Positions 1-6,692 of a stretch of 13,282 nucleotides of DNA are shown here, piece after piece. How positions within the stretch are numbered: the first letter of the stretch is position 1; the number at the start of each line of letters is the position of its first letter. The notes beneath the pieces were generated by a model, which searched no databases, was not told the DNA's origin, and worked only from the letters and a program-made list of their open reading frames with translations. The translations under genes were made by a program, and so were the position numbers. Origin of the DNA: Pseudomonadota bacterium (GTDB lineage: Bacteria > Pseudomonadota > Gammaproteobacteria > Pseudomonadales > Pseudomonadaceae); the NCBI GenBank assembly GCA_023431055.1, contig JAEYXX010000112.1, positions 1 through 13,282 on the forward strand, written 5' to 3'.

Positions 1-1
1 G

Positions 2-1891
2 TACTCCGAGGCCGATGCCGACGCTCGCCACGTACAGATCGCCGACGAAGCCGTATGCATCGGCCCGGCCCAGGTCAACCAGTCCTACCTGCGCATCGAC
101 GCCATCATCGAGGCCGCGCGCAAGACCGGTGCCGACGCCATCCACCCCGGCTATGGCTTCCTCTCCGAGAACGCCGATTTCGCCCGTTCATGTGAAGAAG
201 CCGGCATCGTCTTTATCGGCCCGACCGTGGAAGCCATCCACCTGATGGGCAGCAAGCGCCTGTCCAAGATCGCCATGTGTGACGCCGGCGTGCCCTGCAT
301 CCCCGGCTACGAAGGCGCCGCCCAGGATGACGAGACCCTGGCCAGCGAAGCCGAGCGTATCGGCTACCCGCTGATGATCAAGGCCAGCGCCGGTGGCGGC
401 GGTCGAGGCATGCGCCTGGTACAGGAAGCCGCCGAACTGCTGGGGCAGATCCGTACCGCCCGCTCGGAGGCGCAGAATGCCTTCGGCTCCGGCGAGCTGA
501 TCCTCGAGCGCGCGGTGATCCGTCCACGCCATGTGGAGATCCAGGTCTTCGGCGACCAGCACGGCAATATCGTCTATCTCGGCGAGCGTGACTGCTCGGT
601 GCAGCGCCGCCACCAGAAAGTGGTCGAGGAAGCGCCTTGCCCGGTCATGACTCCGGAGCTGCGCAAGGCCATGGGTGAAGCTGCGGTCAAGGCTGCGGCT
701 TCGGTCAACTACGTCGGCGCCGGCACCGTGGAATTCCTCCTCGATACCTCCGGCGAATTCTTCTTCCTGGAAATGAACACCCGCCTGCAGGTCGAGCACC
801 CGGTTACCGAGCTGATCACAGGGCAGGATCTGGTGGCCTGGCAGATTCGCGTGGCAGAAGGCCAGCCTCTGCCACTCAGGCAGGACGACATTCGCCTCAC
901 CGGCCACGCCATGGAGGTGCGACTGTACGCCGAAGACTCGGCCGCCGGCTTCCTGCCGCAAACCGGCCAGGTGCTGCGCTGGGAGCCCGAACTGCTGGCC
1001 GGCGTGCGCATCGACCACGGCCTGGTCGAAGGCCAGGCGGTGACGCCCTTCTACGACCCGATGCTGGCCAAGGTCATCGCCTACGGCGCAACCCGCGACG
1101 AAGCCCGGCGCAAGCTGGTGCGCGCCGTAGAGCAGTGCGTTCTGCTTGGCGTGAACGGCAACCAGCGCTTTCTCGCCAACCTGCTCAAGAACCCGGAGTT
1201 CGCCGCCGGCAACGCCACCACGGCGTTCATCGCCGAACACTTCGCCGATGACCCCAGCCTGCATCCGCACACCGCCAGCCTGGCCGAGCAGGCCATGGCC
1301 GCTGCCCTGCTTTACCAGACCTCGGCCGACGCCCGCGCGCACCAGCCCGGCCTCTCCGGCTGGCGTAGCGCCGGCAGTGCGCCCTGGCGTTTCGTCCTCA
1401 AGCAGGGCGAACACAAGCACGCCGTGGAGCTGGACGTACTCGCCAGCGGCGCCCAAGCGCACCTTTGCGTGCGCCGGGGTGAGGAACAGCTGTCCCTGCG
1501 CCTGCTGGCCAGCGACGGCCGCTGGCTGACTTTGGAGCTGGACGGCGTACGGCGCCGCCAGGCTTACCACATCGAAGGCGAACACCTGTGGCTGTATGGT
1601 GAGCACGGCAACCTGGAACTGGTCGATGTCACCCACGAGCCAGCCGGTGGGCAGAACGCCGCCAGCAGCGGCGCGGTGAAGGCACCGATGGATGGCGCCA
1701 TCGTCGACGTGCTGATCGCCGAGGGTGCCAGCGTGAGCAAGGGGCAACTGCTGGTGGTGCTTGAAGCGATGAAGATGGAGCACCCGCTCAAGGCTGGCGT
1801 CGACGGCATCGTTCGCCGCGTTGGCGTGAGCCAGGGCGACCAGGTGAAAAATCGCCAGTTGCTGGTGGAAATCGAAGCCGCCGAGATTTGA
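2..1891 (+). CDS. atuF: Geranyl-CoA carboxylase alpha (biotin) subunit AtuF, 5' truncated
   Basis: This is the biotin-containing subunit of an acyl-CoA carboxylase. Biotin carboxylase charges biotin with CO2 using ATP, and the partner beta subunit (AtuC, not in the window) transfers it to geranyl-CoA. The frame is open from the window edge, with 629 residues visible. The first residues, YSEADADARHV, normally sit about 32 residues into the family, so the full protein would be about 660 aa. Visible motifs are HPGYGFLSEN, the ATP-grasp glycine loop KASAGGGGRGM (about 379-411), EMNTRLQVEHPVTE (about 770-811) and the C-terminal biotinyl motif EAMKME, whose acceptor lysine codon is at 1772-1774. 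The enzyme class is certain. The choice of geranyl-CoA over methylcrotonyl-CoA carboxylase (LiuD) rests on the atuG and atuH genes that follow. A REP-like palindrome separates it from atuG. Confidence 0.88.
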   Translation, partial: YSEADADARHVQIADEAVCIGPAQVNQSYLRIDAIIEAARKTGADAIHPGYGFLSENADFARSCEEAGIVFIGPTVEAIHLMGSKRLSKIAMCDAGVPCIPGYEGAAQDDETLASEAERIGYPLMIKASAGGGGRGMRLVQEAAELLGQIRTARSEAQNAFGSGELILERAVIRPRHVEIQVFGDQHGNIVYLGERDCSVQRRHQKVVEEAPCPVMTPELRKAMGEAAVKAAASVNYVGAGTVEFLLDTSGEFFFLEMNTRLQVEHPVTELITGQDLVAWQIRVAEGQPLPLRQDDIRLTGHAMEVRLYAEDSAAGFLPQTGQVLRWEPELLAGVRIDHGLVEGQAVTPFYDPMLAKVIAYGATRDEARRKLVRAVEQCVLLGVNGNQRFLANLLKNPEFAAGNATTAFIAEHFADDPSLHPHTASLAEQAMAAALLYQTSADARAHQPGLSGWRSAGSAPWRFVLKQGEHKHAVELDVLASGAQAHLCVRRGEEQLSLRLLASDGRWLTLELDGVRRRQAYHIEGEHLWLYGEHGNLELVDVTHEPAGGQNAASSGAVKAPMDGAIVDVLIAEGASVSKGQLLVVLEAMKMEHPLKAGVDGIVRRVGVSQGDQVKNRQLLVEIEAAEI

Positions 1892-1901
1892 CCAACTCAC
1901 C

Positions 1902-1970
1902 GTGGGAGGGGCTTTAGCCGCGATGAACAATGCTCGCGGATAAAGCGGATCGCCGCCCGGCCCCTCCCAC
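1902..1970. repeat. REP-like palindromic element between atuF and atuG
   Basis: The ends are perfect 11-base inverted arms, GTGGGAGGGGC (1902-1912) and GCCCCTCCCAC (1960-1970). Inside lies a second hairpin: CTTTAGCCGCGA (1912-1923) faces TCGCGGATAAAG (1934-1945) across a 10-base loop with one mismatch. GTGGGAG(G/C)GGCTT...GCCGCGA is the usual look of Pseudomonas repetitive extragenic palindromes, which are spread by RAYT-type transposases. It starts 11 bases after the atuF stop and may also act as a partial terminator or mRNA-stabilising hairpin that sets atuF and atuG levels apart. Genome-wide copy number cannot be seen from one window. Confidence 0.75.
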
Positions 1971-2000
1971 AGCCCCATAACAACAAGAAGGAGCACGCCC

Positions 2001-2828
2001 ATGTCACTTTCCGGCAAGACCCTGTTCATCACCGGCGCCAGCCGTGGCATTGGCCGCGAGATCGCCCTCAAGGCCGCCGCCGATGGCGCCAATATCGTCA
2101 TCGCGGCCAAGAGCGCCGAGCAGCACCCGAAACTCGAAGGCACCATCTTCAGCGTCGCCGCCGAAGTGGAGGCCGCAGGTGGCAAGGCCCTGGCGCTGCA
2201 ACTGGACGTGCGTGACGAACAGGCAGTGGCGGTCGCCATGGCCCAGGCCGCCGAGCATTTCGGCGGTATCGATGCGCTGGTCAACAACGCCGGGGCGATC
2301 AAGCTGGTGGGCGTGGAGAAGCTCGAACCCAAGCGCTTCGACCTGATGTACCAAATCAACACCCGCGCGGTGATGGTCTGCAGCCAGGCAGCGCTGCCTT
2401 ACCTGAAACAGAGCCCCAGCGGCCACATTCTCAACCTGTCGCCACCGCTCAACCTCGACGCCAAGTGGTTCGCCCAGCACGCCCCCTACACCGTCACCAA
2501 GTACGGCATGAGCATGCTTACCCTGGGCATGAGCGAGGAGTTCAAGAAGTACAGCATCAGCGTCAACTCGCTGTGGCCGAAAACCATGATCGCCACCGCC
2601 GCCATCGAGTTCGAACTGGGCAGCCGCGACGCCTTCAAGCGGGCGCGCACCCCGGCGATCATGGCCGACGCGGCCCACGCCATCCTGGCCAGCCAGGGCC
2701 GCAGCATCACCGGGCGTCTGCTGATCGACGAGGACATCCTGCGCGAACGTGGCGTCCGCGACTTCGAGCAGTACCGCTTCGACCCTGCAGGCGGCACCCT
2801 GGTACCGGATCTGTTCGTCGACCCGTAG
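2001..2828 (+). CDS. atuG: Short-chain dehydrogenase/reductase AtuG
   Basis: This 275-aa NAD(P)-dependent oxidoreductase of the classical SDR fold resembles the N-terminal domain of HSDL2 but lacks an SCP2 domain. The cofactor-binding glycine motif TGASRGIG is at residues 11-18 and NNAG at 95-98. The catalytic YxxxK (YTVTK) has Tyr163 and Lys167, and Ser147 in NLSPP is the likely third catalytic residue. The start has a good ribosome binding site, AAGGAG at 1988-1993, 7 bases upstream. In P. aeruginosa the equivalent gene in the atu cluster is proposed to act in oxidation of citronellol/geraniol-type alcohols or aldehydes. The substrate cannot be read from the sequence. Its position between the carboxylase and the acyl-CoA synthetase supports the atuG assignment. 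Confidence 0.85.
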   Translation: MSLSGKTLFITGASRGIGREIALKAAADGANIVIAAKSAEQHPKLEGTIFSVAAEVEAAGGKALALQLDVRDEQAVAVAMAQAAEHFGGIDALVNNAGAIKLVGVEKLEPKRFDLMYQINTRAVMVCSQAALPYLKQSPSGHILNLSPPLNLDAKWFAQHAPYTVTKYGMSMLTLGMSEEFKKYSISVNSLWPKTMIATAAIEFELGSRDAFKRARTPAIMADAAHAILASQGRSITGRLLIDEDILRERGVRDFEQYRFDPAGGTLVPDLFVDP

Positions 2829-2851
2829 GGCGGGTGCAACCCGCCAATTTT
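2829..2851 (+). terminator. Terminator-like hairpin after atuG
   Basis: A perfect 7-bp stem GGCGGGT/ACCCGCC with a 3-base loop begins at the base after the atuG stop codon and is followed by AATTTTC. The T-run is short, so termination is probably partial. It could lower transcription into atuH or protect the 3' end of the upstream message. Confidence 0.5.
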
Positions 2852-2871
2852 CAATCGGTAACCTTTCACTT

Positions 2872-2955
2872 GGGCAGACCCGCGCATTTGCCGATCTGCC
2901 CGCCACTCGGCGCAGCAGAGCCATGGTTGCTGCGCGTGTGGCTGACTAGAGTCAG
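2872..2955. promoter_or_regulatory. Cluster of three further inverted repeats upstream of atuH
   Basis: Three perfect inverted repeats follow one another in the atuG-atuH gap. They are GGGCAGA/TCTGCCC (2872-2878 and 2895-2901, 16-base spacer), CGCAGCA/TGCTGCG (2911-2917 and 2928-2934, 10-base spacer) and CTGACT-AG-AGTCAG (2942-2955). The last is compact enough to be a dimeric repressor operator and ends 38 bases before the atuH start. The first two look more like RNA hairpins. No convincing sigma-70 promoter is visible. The function is unknown; operator or leader structure is inference. Confidence 0.35.
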
Positions 2956-2993
2956 ACCTCGCCTCCAATTCATAACAGCCAAGTGCTAGCCCC

Positions 2994-4853
2994 ATGAGCC
3001 AAGCCGATCTGATTTCGCCCTTCCGCTTCCTGGCCCACCTGCCGCAACATCTGCCGCGCGTGCCGCGCATGCTGCGCATGCTGCGCGGCCTGTACTACGC
3101 CGGCATCCGCAACCGCGAGAAAAACCTGTCGCTGGTCTGGGCACTGCAACGCGCTGCCGAACGCCACCCCGAGCGCCCGGCGCTGATGGATGAAAACCGC
3201 CAGCTCAGCTATCGCGCCTTCAACGCCTGGGCCAACCGCCTGGCCTGGGCGCTCAAGGCCGAGGGCGTCGGCCATGGCGATGTGGTCGCAGTGATGCTGG
3301 AGAACCGCCTGGAACTGCTGGCGATCCTCGCCGCGCTGAGCAAGCTCGGCGCGGTCGGCGCCCTGATCAACACCACCCAGCGCGGCAAGGTGCTGGCGCA
3401 CAGCTTCAATCTGGTCAAACCCGGCTTTCTGGTGATCGGCGACGAACTGCTCGGCGCTTTCGAGGAAATCGCCGCGCAACTGCACAATCAGCAGGCCAAA
3501 CGCTACTGGATCGCCGACCAGGACTGCCTGGGCGATCCCGGCCAGGCGCCGGACGGCTGGCTCAACCTGATGCAGATCGCCAGCGGCCAGGCCGAGGACA
3601 ACCCGCCGGACAGCCAGCGCGTACGCATGAAGGATGCCTGCTTTCTGATCTATACCTCCGGCACCACCGGCCTGCCCAAGGCCTCGATCATGAGCCACGG
3701 CAAGTGGATCAAGGCCTACGGCGGCTTCGGCCATTCCGGCCTGACCCTGAACGAGCACGACGTGCTCTACCTCAGCCTGCCCTGCTATCACAACAACGCC
3801 GTCACCGTATGCTGGAGCGCGGCCCTGGCCGGCGGCGCGGCCATCGCCCTGCGCCGCAGGTTCTCCGCCAGCGCCTTCTGGAGCGACGTGGCGCGTTACC
3901 AGGCCACCTGCTTCGGCTATATCGGCGAACTGTGCCGCTATCTGCTCAACCAGCCCGTGCATCCGGCCGAACAGGGCAACAGCCTGCGCTGCATGATCGG
4001 CAACGGCCTGCGCCCCTCGATCTGGGCCGAGTTCAAACAGCGCTTCGGCGTCGAGCAGATCACCGAGTTCTATGCCTCCAGCGAAGGCAATATCGGCTTC
4101 ACCAACGTCTTCAACTTTGACAATACCGTCGGCTACACCCCGGCCACCTACGCCATCGTCCGCTACGACCTGGAAAACGACCGCCCCGTGCGCGGCAACA
4201 ATGGCTTTCTGCAGAAGGCCGACAAGGGCGAAGCCGGCCTGCTGATCAGCAAGATCAGCGCCAAATGGCCGTTCGACGGCTACACCGATCCAGCCAAGAG
4301 CGAGGCGGCGATCCTGCGCGACGTGTTCAAGAAGGGCGATGCCTGGTTCAACACCGGCGACCTGATGCGAGACATCGGCTGCAAGCACGCACAGTTCGTC
4401 GACCGCCTCGGCGATACCTTCCGCTGGAAAGGCGAGAACGTTTCCACTATCGAAGTGGAAAACGTGCTCGGCGCCTTCCCCGGCGTAGAGGATGCGGTGG
4501 TCTACGGCGTAGAGGATGCGGTGGTCTACGGCGTAGAGATACCCGGCACCAACGGCCGCTGTGGCATGGCCGCGCTACGCCTGGCGCCAGGCTGCATGCT
4601 GGATGGCGCGGCGCTGGCCGCTCACCTCGACGCGGAGCTGCCGACTTACGCCGCGCCGCTGTTCGTACGCCTGCTCGGCGAAGTCGAGACCACGGGTACC
4701 TTCAAGTACAAGAAAACCGACCTCAAGCAGGCCGGCTACGATCCGAGCAAGGTCGATGGGCCGCTCTACGTGCGCCTGCCCGGCTCGGCAGGCTTCCAGG
4801 CGCTAAGTCGCGAAACCCATGCGGCTATCGAGCAGCAGCACTACCGCTTTTGA
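2994..4853 (+). CDS. atuH: Very-long-chain/citronellyl-CoA synthetase AtuH
   Basis: This 619-aa member of the ANL adenylating superfamily, FATP/very-long-chain acyl-CoA synthetase branch, activates a carboxylic acid with ATP and then CoA. The P-loop YTSGTTGLPK is at residues 220-229 and YASSEGN at 360-366. NTGD at 453-456 holds the ribose-binding Asp, and the hinge and signature region DRLGDTFRWKGENVSTIEVE begins at Asp470. In the atu pathway it is proposed to make citronellyl- or geranyl-CoA, the substrate line feeding the AtuC/F carboxylase. The start is preceded by no clear Shine-Dalgarno sequence (AAGTGCTAGCCCC), but the protein begins where the family usually does. Residues GVEDAVVY occur twice in a row near residues 497-512, from a 24-bp tandem duplication. 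The gene ends one base from the convergent stop codon of the next gene. Confidence 0.85.
   Translation: MSQADLISPFRFLAHLPQHLPRVPRMLRMLRGLYYAGIRNREKNLSLVWALQRAAERHPERPALMDENRQLSYRAFNAWANRLAWALKAEGVGHGDVVAVMLENRLELLAILAALSKLGAVGALINTTQRGKVLAHSFNLVKPGFLVIGDELLGAFEEIAAQLHNQQAKRYWIADQDCLGDPGQAPDGWLNLMQIASGQAEDNPPDSQRVRMKDACFLIYTSGTTGLPKASIMSHGKWIKAYGGFGHSGLTLNEHDVLYLSLPCYHNNAVTVCWSAALAGGAAIALRRRFSASAFWSDVARYQATCFGYIGELCRYLLNQPVHPAEQGNSLRCMIGNGLRPSIWAEFKQRFGVEQITEFYASSEGNIGFTNVFNFDNTVGYTPATYAIVRYDLENDRPVRGNNGFLQKADKGEAGLLISKISAKWPFDGYTDPAKSEAAILRDVFKKGDAWFNTGDLMRDIGCKHAQFVDRLGDTFRWKGENVSTIEVENVLGAFPGVEDAVVYGVEDAVVYGVEIPGTNGRCGMAALRLAPGCMLDGAALAAHLDAELPTYAAPLFVRLLGEVETTGTFKYKKTDLKQAGYDPSKVDGPLYVRLPGSAGFQALSRETHAAIEQQHYRF
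4482..4538 (+). repeat. 24-bp in-frame tandem duplication inside atuH
   Basis: Unit 4482-4505 is followed by an identical unit at 4506-4529 and then by 9 more matching bases (GGCGTAGAG) at 4530-4538. It adds eight residues (GVEDAVVY) to the C-terminal domain, just after the signature motif and before EIPGTNGR. The normal family sequence has this stretch once. The two copies show no divergence, which points to recent slippage or unequal recombination, or to an assembly artefact. Confidence 0.9.
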
Positions 4854-4854
4854 G

Positions 4855-5355
4855 CTAGCGCTTGAACTCGAACTGCACCTCGGCGCCTTCGATGGAATCC
4901 CAGTAGTCGTCCACCCGCTCGTTGCTGATCAGCCGACCGCTGATCTGGAACGGGCTCTCGGCTTCGGGTTTCTCGCCGAACATCGGCGGCAACAGGGGCG
5001 AAAGCTCATCGCGGGTTTCACTTTCCAGGGCCTGCTCGAACAACTCCTGCGGCACGCTGAGATCCAGCGCCAGCTTCGATTCGGGCTCGGCAGGCTTGGT
5101 CTGTGGTGCCGCAGCAGGCTTGGGCTTGGCGGCAACAGGCGGTTTGGCGGGAGGCACGGGTTTGTTTTCGACCACCTTGGCAGGCGGCGCAGGTTCGACC
5201 GGTTTGGGCTTGGCAACCTCCGCAACAGGCGCAGGTTGAGGCGCAGCGACCACTGCGGGCTCAGGTGCAGGCTGCTGCGCAACTGGCTCAGGCGCGCGCT
5301 CACACGCACTAAGGAGCCCTAAACACAGCAACAGTAAAATGGACTTACGCATCAT
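4855..5355 (-). CDS. Small Pro/Ala-rich lipoprotein, PA2894-like
   Basis: This 166-aa protein has no function that I recognise. The N-terminus MMRKSILLLLCLGLLSAC is a lipoprotein signal with lipobox LSAC, predicting lipidation at Cys18. Residues of about 20-95 form a linker rich in proline, alanine, lysine and valine, suited to span the periplasm or stay disordered. An acidic C-terminal segment of about 70 residues (from KLALDLSVPQ to QFEFKR) looks folded. It lies downstream of the anti-sigma gene in the same direction, 78 bases away, and holds the place of PA2894 in P. aeruginosa. Translation could start at either of two adjacent ATG codons (5355 or 5352). Neither has a Shine-Dalgarno sequence, so translation may be coupled to a short upstream reading frame (5345-5389). 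Its stop lies one base from the atuH stop. Confidence 0.75.
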   Translation of the reverse strand: MMRKSILLLLCLGLLSACERAPEPVAQQPAPEPAVVAAPQPAPVAEVAKPKPVEPAPPAKVVENKPVPPAKPPVAAKPKPAAAPQTKPAEPESKLALDLSVPQELFEQALESETRDELSPLLPPMFGEKPEAESPFQISGRLISNERVDDYWDSIEGAEVQFEFKR

Positions 5356-5389
5356 GGGACAAGAATAACTTGATCAGTAACGCACCCAT
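5345..5389 (-). CDS. Possible 14-codon leader peptide before the lipoprotein gene
   Basis: A short frame MGALLIKLFLSHDA begins right after a GGAGGA sequence (5392-5397) and its TAA stop overlaps the lipoprotein start by 11 bases. The lipoprotein itself has no ribosome binding site, so translational coupling is possible. Against it, the gap between GGAGGA and ATG is only 2 bases, and the frame is short enough to occur by chance. Treat it as a candidate only. Confidence 0.22.
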   Translation of the reverse strand: MGALLIKLFLSHDA

Positions 5390-5408
5390 GCTCCTCCGCA
5401 TGGGCGCG
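5381..5408 (-). promoter_or_regulatory. Hairpin in the anti-sigma/lipoprotein gap
   Basis: An inverted repeat has perfect 7-bp arms CCCATGC (5385-5391) and GCATGGG (5398-5404). It extends by CGC/GCG past one mismatch, with a 6-base loop. In the minus-strand RNA the loop reads GGAGGA, a Shine-Dalgarno-like sequence, and the ATG of the short leader frame sits in the stem. It has no T-run after it, so it is not a typical terminator. It could limit read-through or gate translation. Confidence 0.4.
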
Positions 5409-5433
5409 CCTGACAAGCCGACTTACACGACAT

Positions 5434-6123
5434 TTACCGGTCCTTGCCCGCCTCACCGCTTTCAGACGCCAGATGCGCGAGCTCGGCTTCGATATCCAGT
5501 TGCGGATAATCGGCCTGAAGCTGCTCCAACAGACGCTGCGCCTGCTCCAGCTCGCCAGCCCTGCGCAGTTCAAGCAAACGCAGCAGCGCCTCGCGCGGTT
5601 CGCTCTGAATAACCAGTTCGGCCAGGGGCGCCAGCGCAGCGCTGCTGACCATTGGTACCTCGGCCATATCGGCAGACGGCGCCTGGCGTGCCATGGCCTG
5701 GCTCTTCATGCGTCCCTGCGGGGCCGCCATGGGGGCAACCGCCCCCTGCTCTGCCGCACGCTTGGCCGCCATCGGCGCAGGTGCTGGCGCGGCAGGGCTC
5801 ATCGCAGCGCTAGGCGGCACGGCATCGAAGGCATCCGGCGCCTGCTCCAGCGTGCGCCAGGTCAGGCTGACGCCGATACCGACGCAGGCCAGCCCGGCGA
5901 CCGCCACCGACCAGCGTTGGCGGCCACTGCCGAACAGCCATTGGTGCAGACGCTGCGCCCAGCCTGGTTCAGCCTTGGCGGCCTGCTGCGCCTCGCGGGC
6001 AGCCGCACTAGCCGCCGCCAGAATGCGTGCATCCAGCTCGGCCGAGGGTTCGCCGCTGCCATGGGCACGGAAATGCGCCAGCAGCGCCTGTTCGTGATCC
6101 AGCGGTTCTCGTTCATGGGTCAT
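5434..6123 (-). CDS. sbrR: Single-pass membrane anti-sigma factor, SbrR-like
   Basis: This 229-aa protein most likely sequesters the ECF sigma factor encoded just upstream. The two genes overlap by 4 bp (ATGA), the classic sigma/anti-sigma arrangement. Residues 1-70 are cytoplasmic, with a helical region of about 25-60 probably gripping the sigma factor. One membrane helix, WSVAVAGLACVGIGVSLTW, spans residues 71-89. The periplasmic part has an Ala/Pro/Met-rich stretch (about 100-155) and a charged helical C-terminus resembling a repeat of helix hairpins (LLRLLELRRAGELEQAQRLLEQL). There is no HxxxCxxC zinc motif, so it is not a zinc-binding (ZAS) anti-sigma. The place of SbrR (PA2895) in the P. 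aeruginosa gene order supports the name, recalled from memory. In that species the pair is tied to swarming and biofilm control. Confidence 0.75.
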   Translation of the reverse strand: MTHEREPLDHEQALLAHFRAHGSGEPSAELDARILAAASAAAREAQQAAKAEPGWAQRLHQWLFGSGRQRWSVAVAGLACVGIGVSLTWRTLEQAPDAFDAVPPSAAMSPAAPAPAPMAAKRAAEQGAVAPMAAPQGRMKSQAMARQAPSADMAEVPMVSSAALAPLAELVIQSEPREALLRLLELRRAGELEQAQRLLEQLQADYPQLDIEAELAHLASESGEAGKDR

Positions 6124-6692
6124 GCGGACAACTCCTCGGTGGCCAGCAGCCGGCGCAGTTTCTGCAGGGCGTAGCGCAGACGGCTCTTGACCGTCTCGGC
6201 CGGCGTGCGGGTCAACTCGGCAATCTCGTTCAGTTCCAGGTCGCCATGGGCGCGTAGCAGGAACACCTCGCGTTGGTCTTCCGGCAGGTCGGCCAGTGCC
6301 GCCTGCAGACGCTCGCTATCGCGGCTCAGGCCCCACTGTTGCTCGGGCCCCGGTTGCGGGTCGGCCTGGGCATGCTGGCTCTCGTCGTATTCGTCGTGCC
6401 CGGCCTGATGCCGACCCGTCTTGCGCCAGTGGTCGATAAGGCGGTTGCGCGCGATCTGGTACAGCCAGGTCTTGAACAGTACCGCCTCGCGCTGTTCGCT
6501 CTGGCTGCGCACCAGGCTCATCCAGGTTTCCTGGAACACTTCCTCGGCCAGGGCGTGATCGCCGCATAGACCGAGCAGAAAGCGGAACAGGCCCAGCCTG
6601 TGGCGCTGGTACAGCGCATTGAAGGCCGCCGCGTCGCCGCGGCGGTAACGCCGCAGCAAGGCGGCGTCGTCATCCGTGAGAGGTGCGTTCAC
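6120..6692 (-). CDS. sbrI: ECF RNA polymerase sigma factor, SbrI-like
   Basis: This 190-aa extracytoplasmic-function sigma factor has region 2 at about residues 10-90, including GDHALAEEVFQETW for -10 recognition and core binding. A variable linker of about 95-125 follows. Region 4 is at about 130-182, with the helix-turn-helix LNEIAELTRTPAETVKSRLRYALQKL. The start is GTG at 6692-6690, overlapping the TGA of the upstream vWA gene as GTGA. The stop overlaps the anti-sigma start as ATGA. Translation of the three genes is therefore likely coupled. The neighbouring anti-sigma and MocR genes match the setting of sbrI (PA2896). ECF factors of this kind commonly activate their own operon, and a candidate promoter lies at 8430-8462. 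Confidence 0.85.
   Translation of the reverse strand: MNAPLTDDDAALLRRYRRGDAAAFNALYQRHRLGLFRFLLGLCGDHALAEEVFQETWMSLVRSQSEQREAVLFKTWLYQIARNRLIDHWRKTGRHQAGHDEYDESQHAQADPQPGPEQQWGLSRDSERLQAALADLPEDQREVFLLRAHGDLELNEIAELTRTPAETVKSRLRYALQKLRRLLATEELSA

Noticed and set aside
188..2362. A 724-codon open frame on the minus strand across atuF and atuG
   Set aside because: It is antisense to well-supported carboxylase and dehydrogenase genes. It crosses their intergenic REP element, shows no known domain, and arises from GC-rich codon bias.
2970..4388. A 472-codon minus-strand frame opposite atuH
   Set aside because: The plus strand carries all acyl-CoA synthetase motifs; the antisense product is low-complexity and lacks a ribosome binding site.
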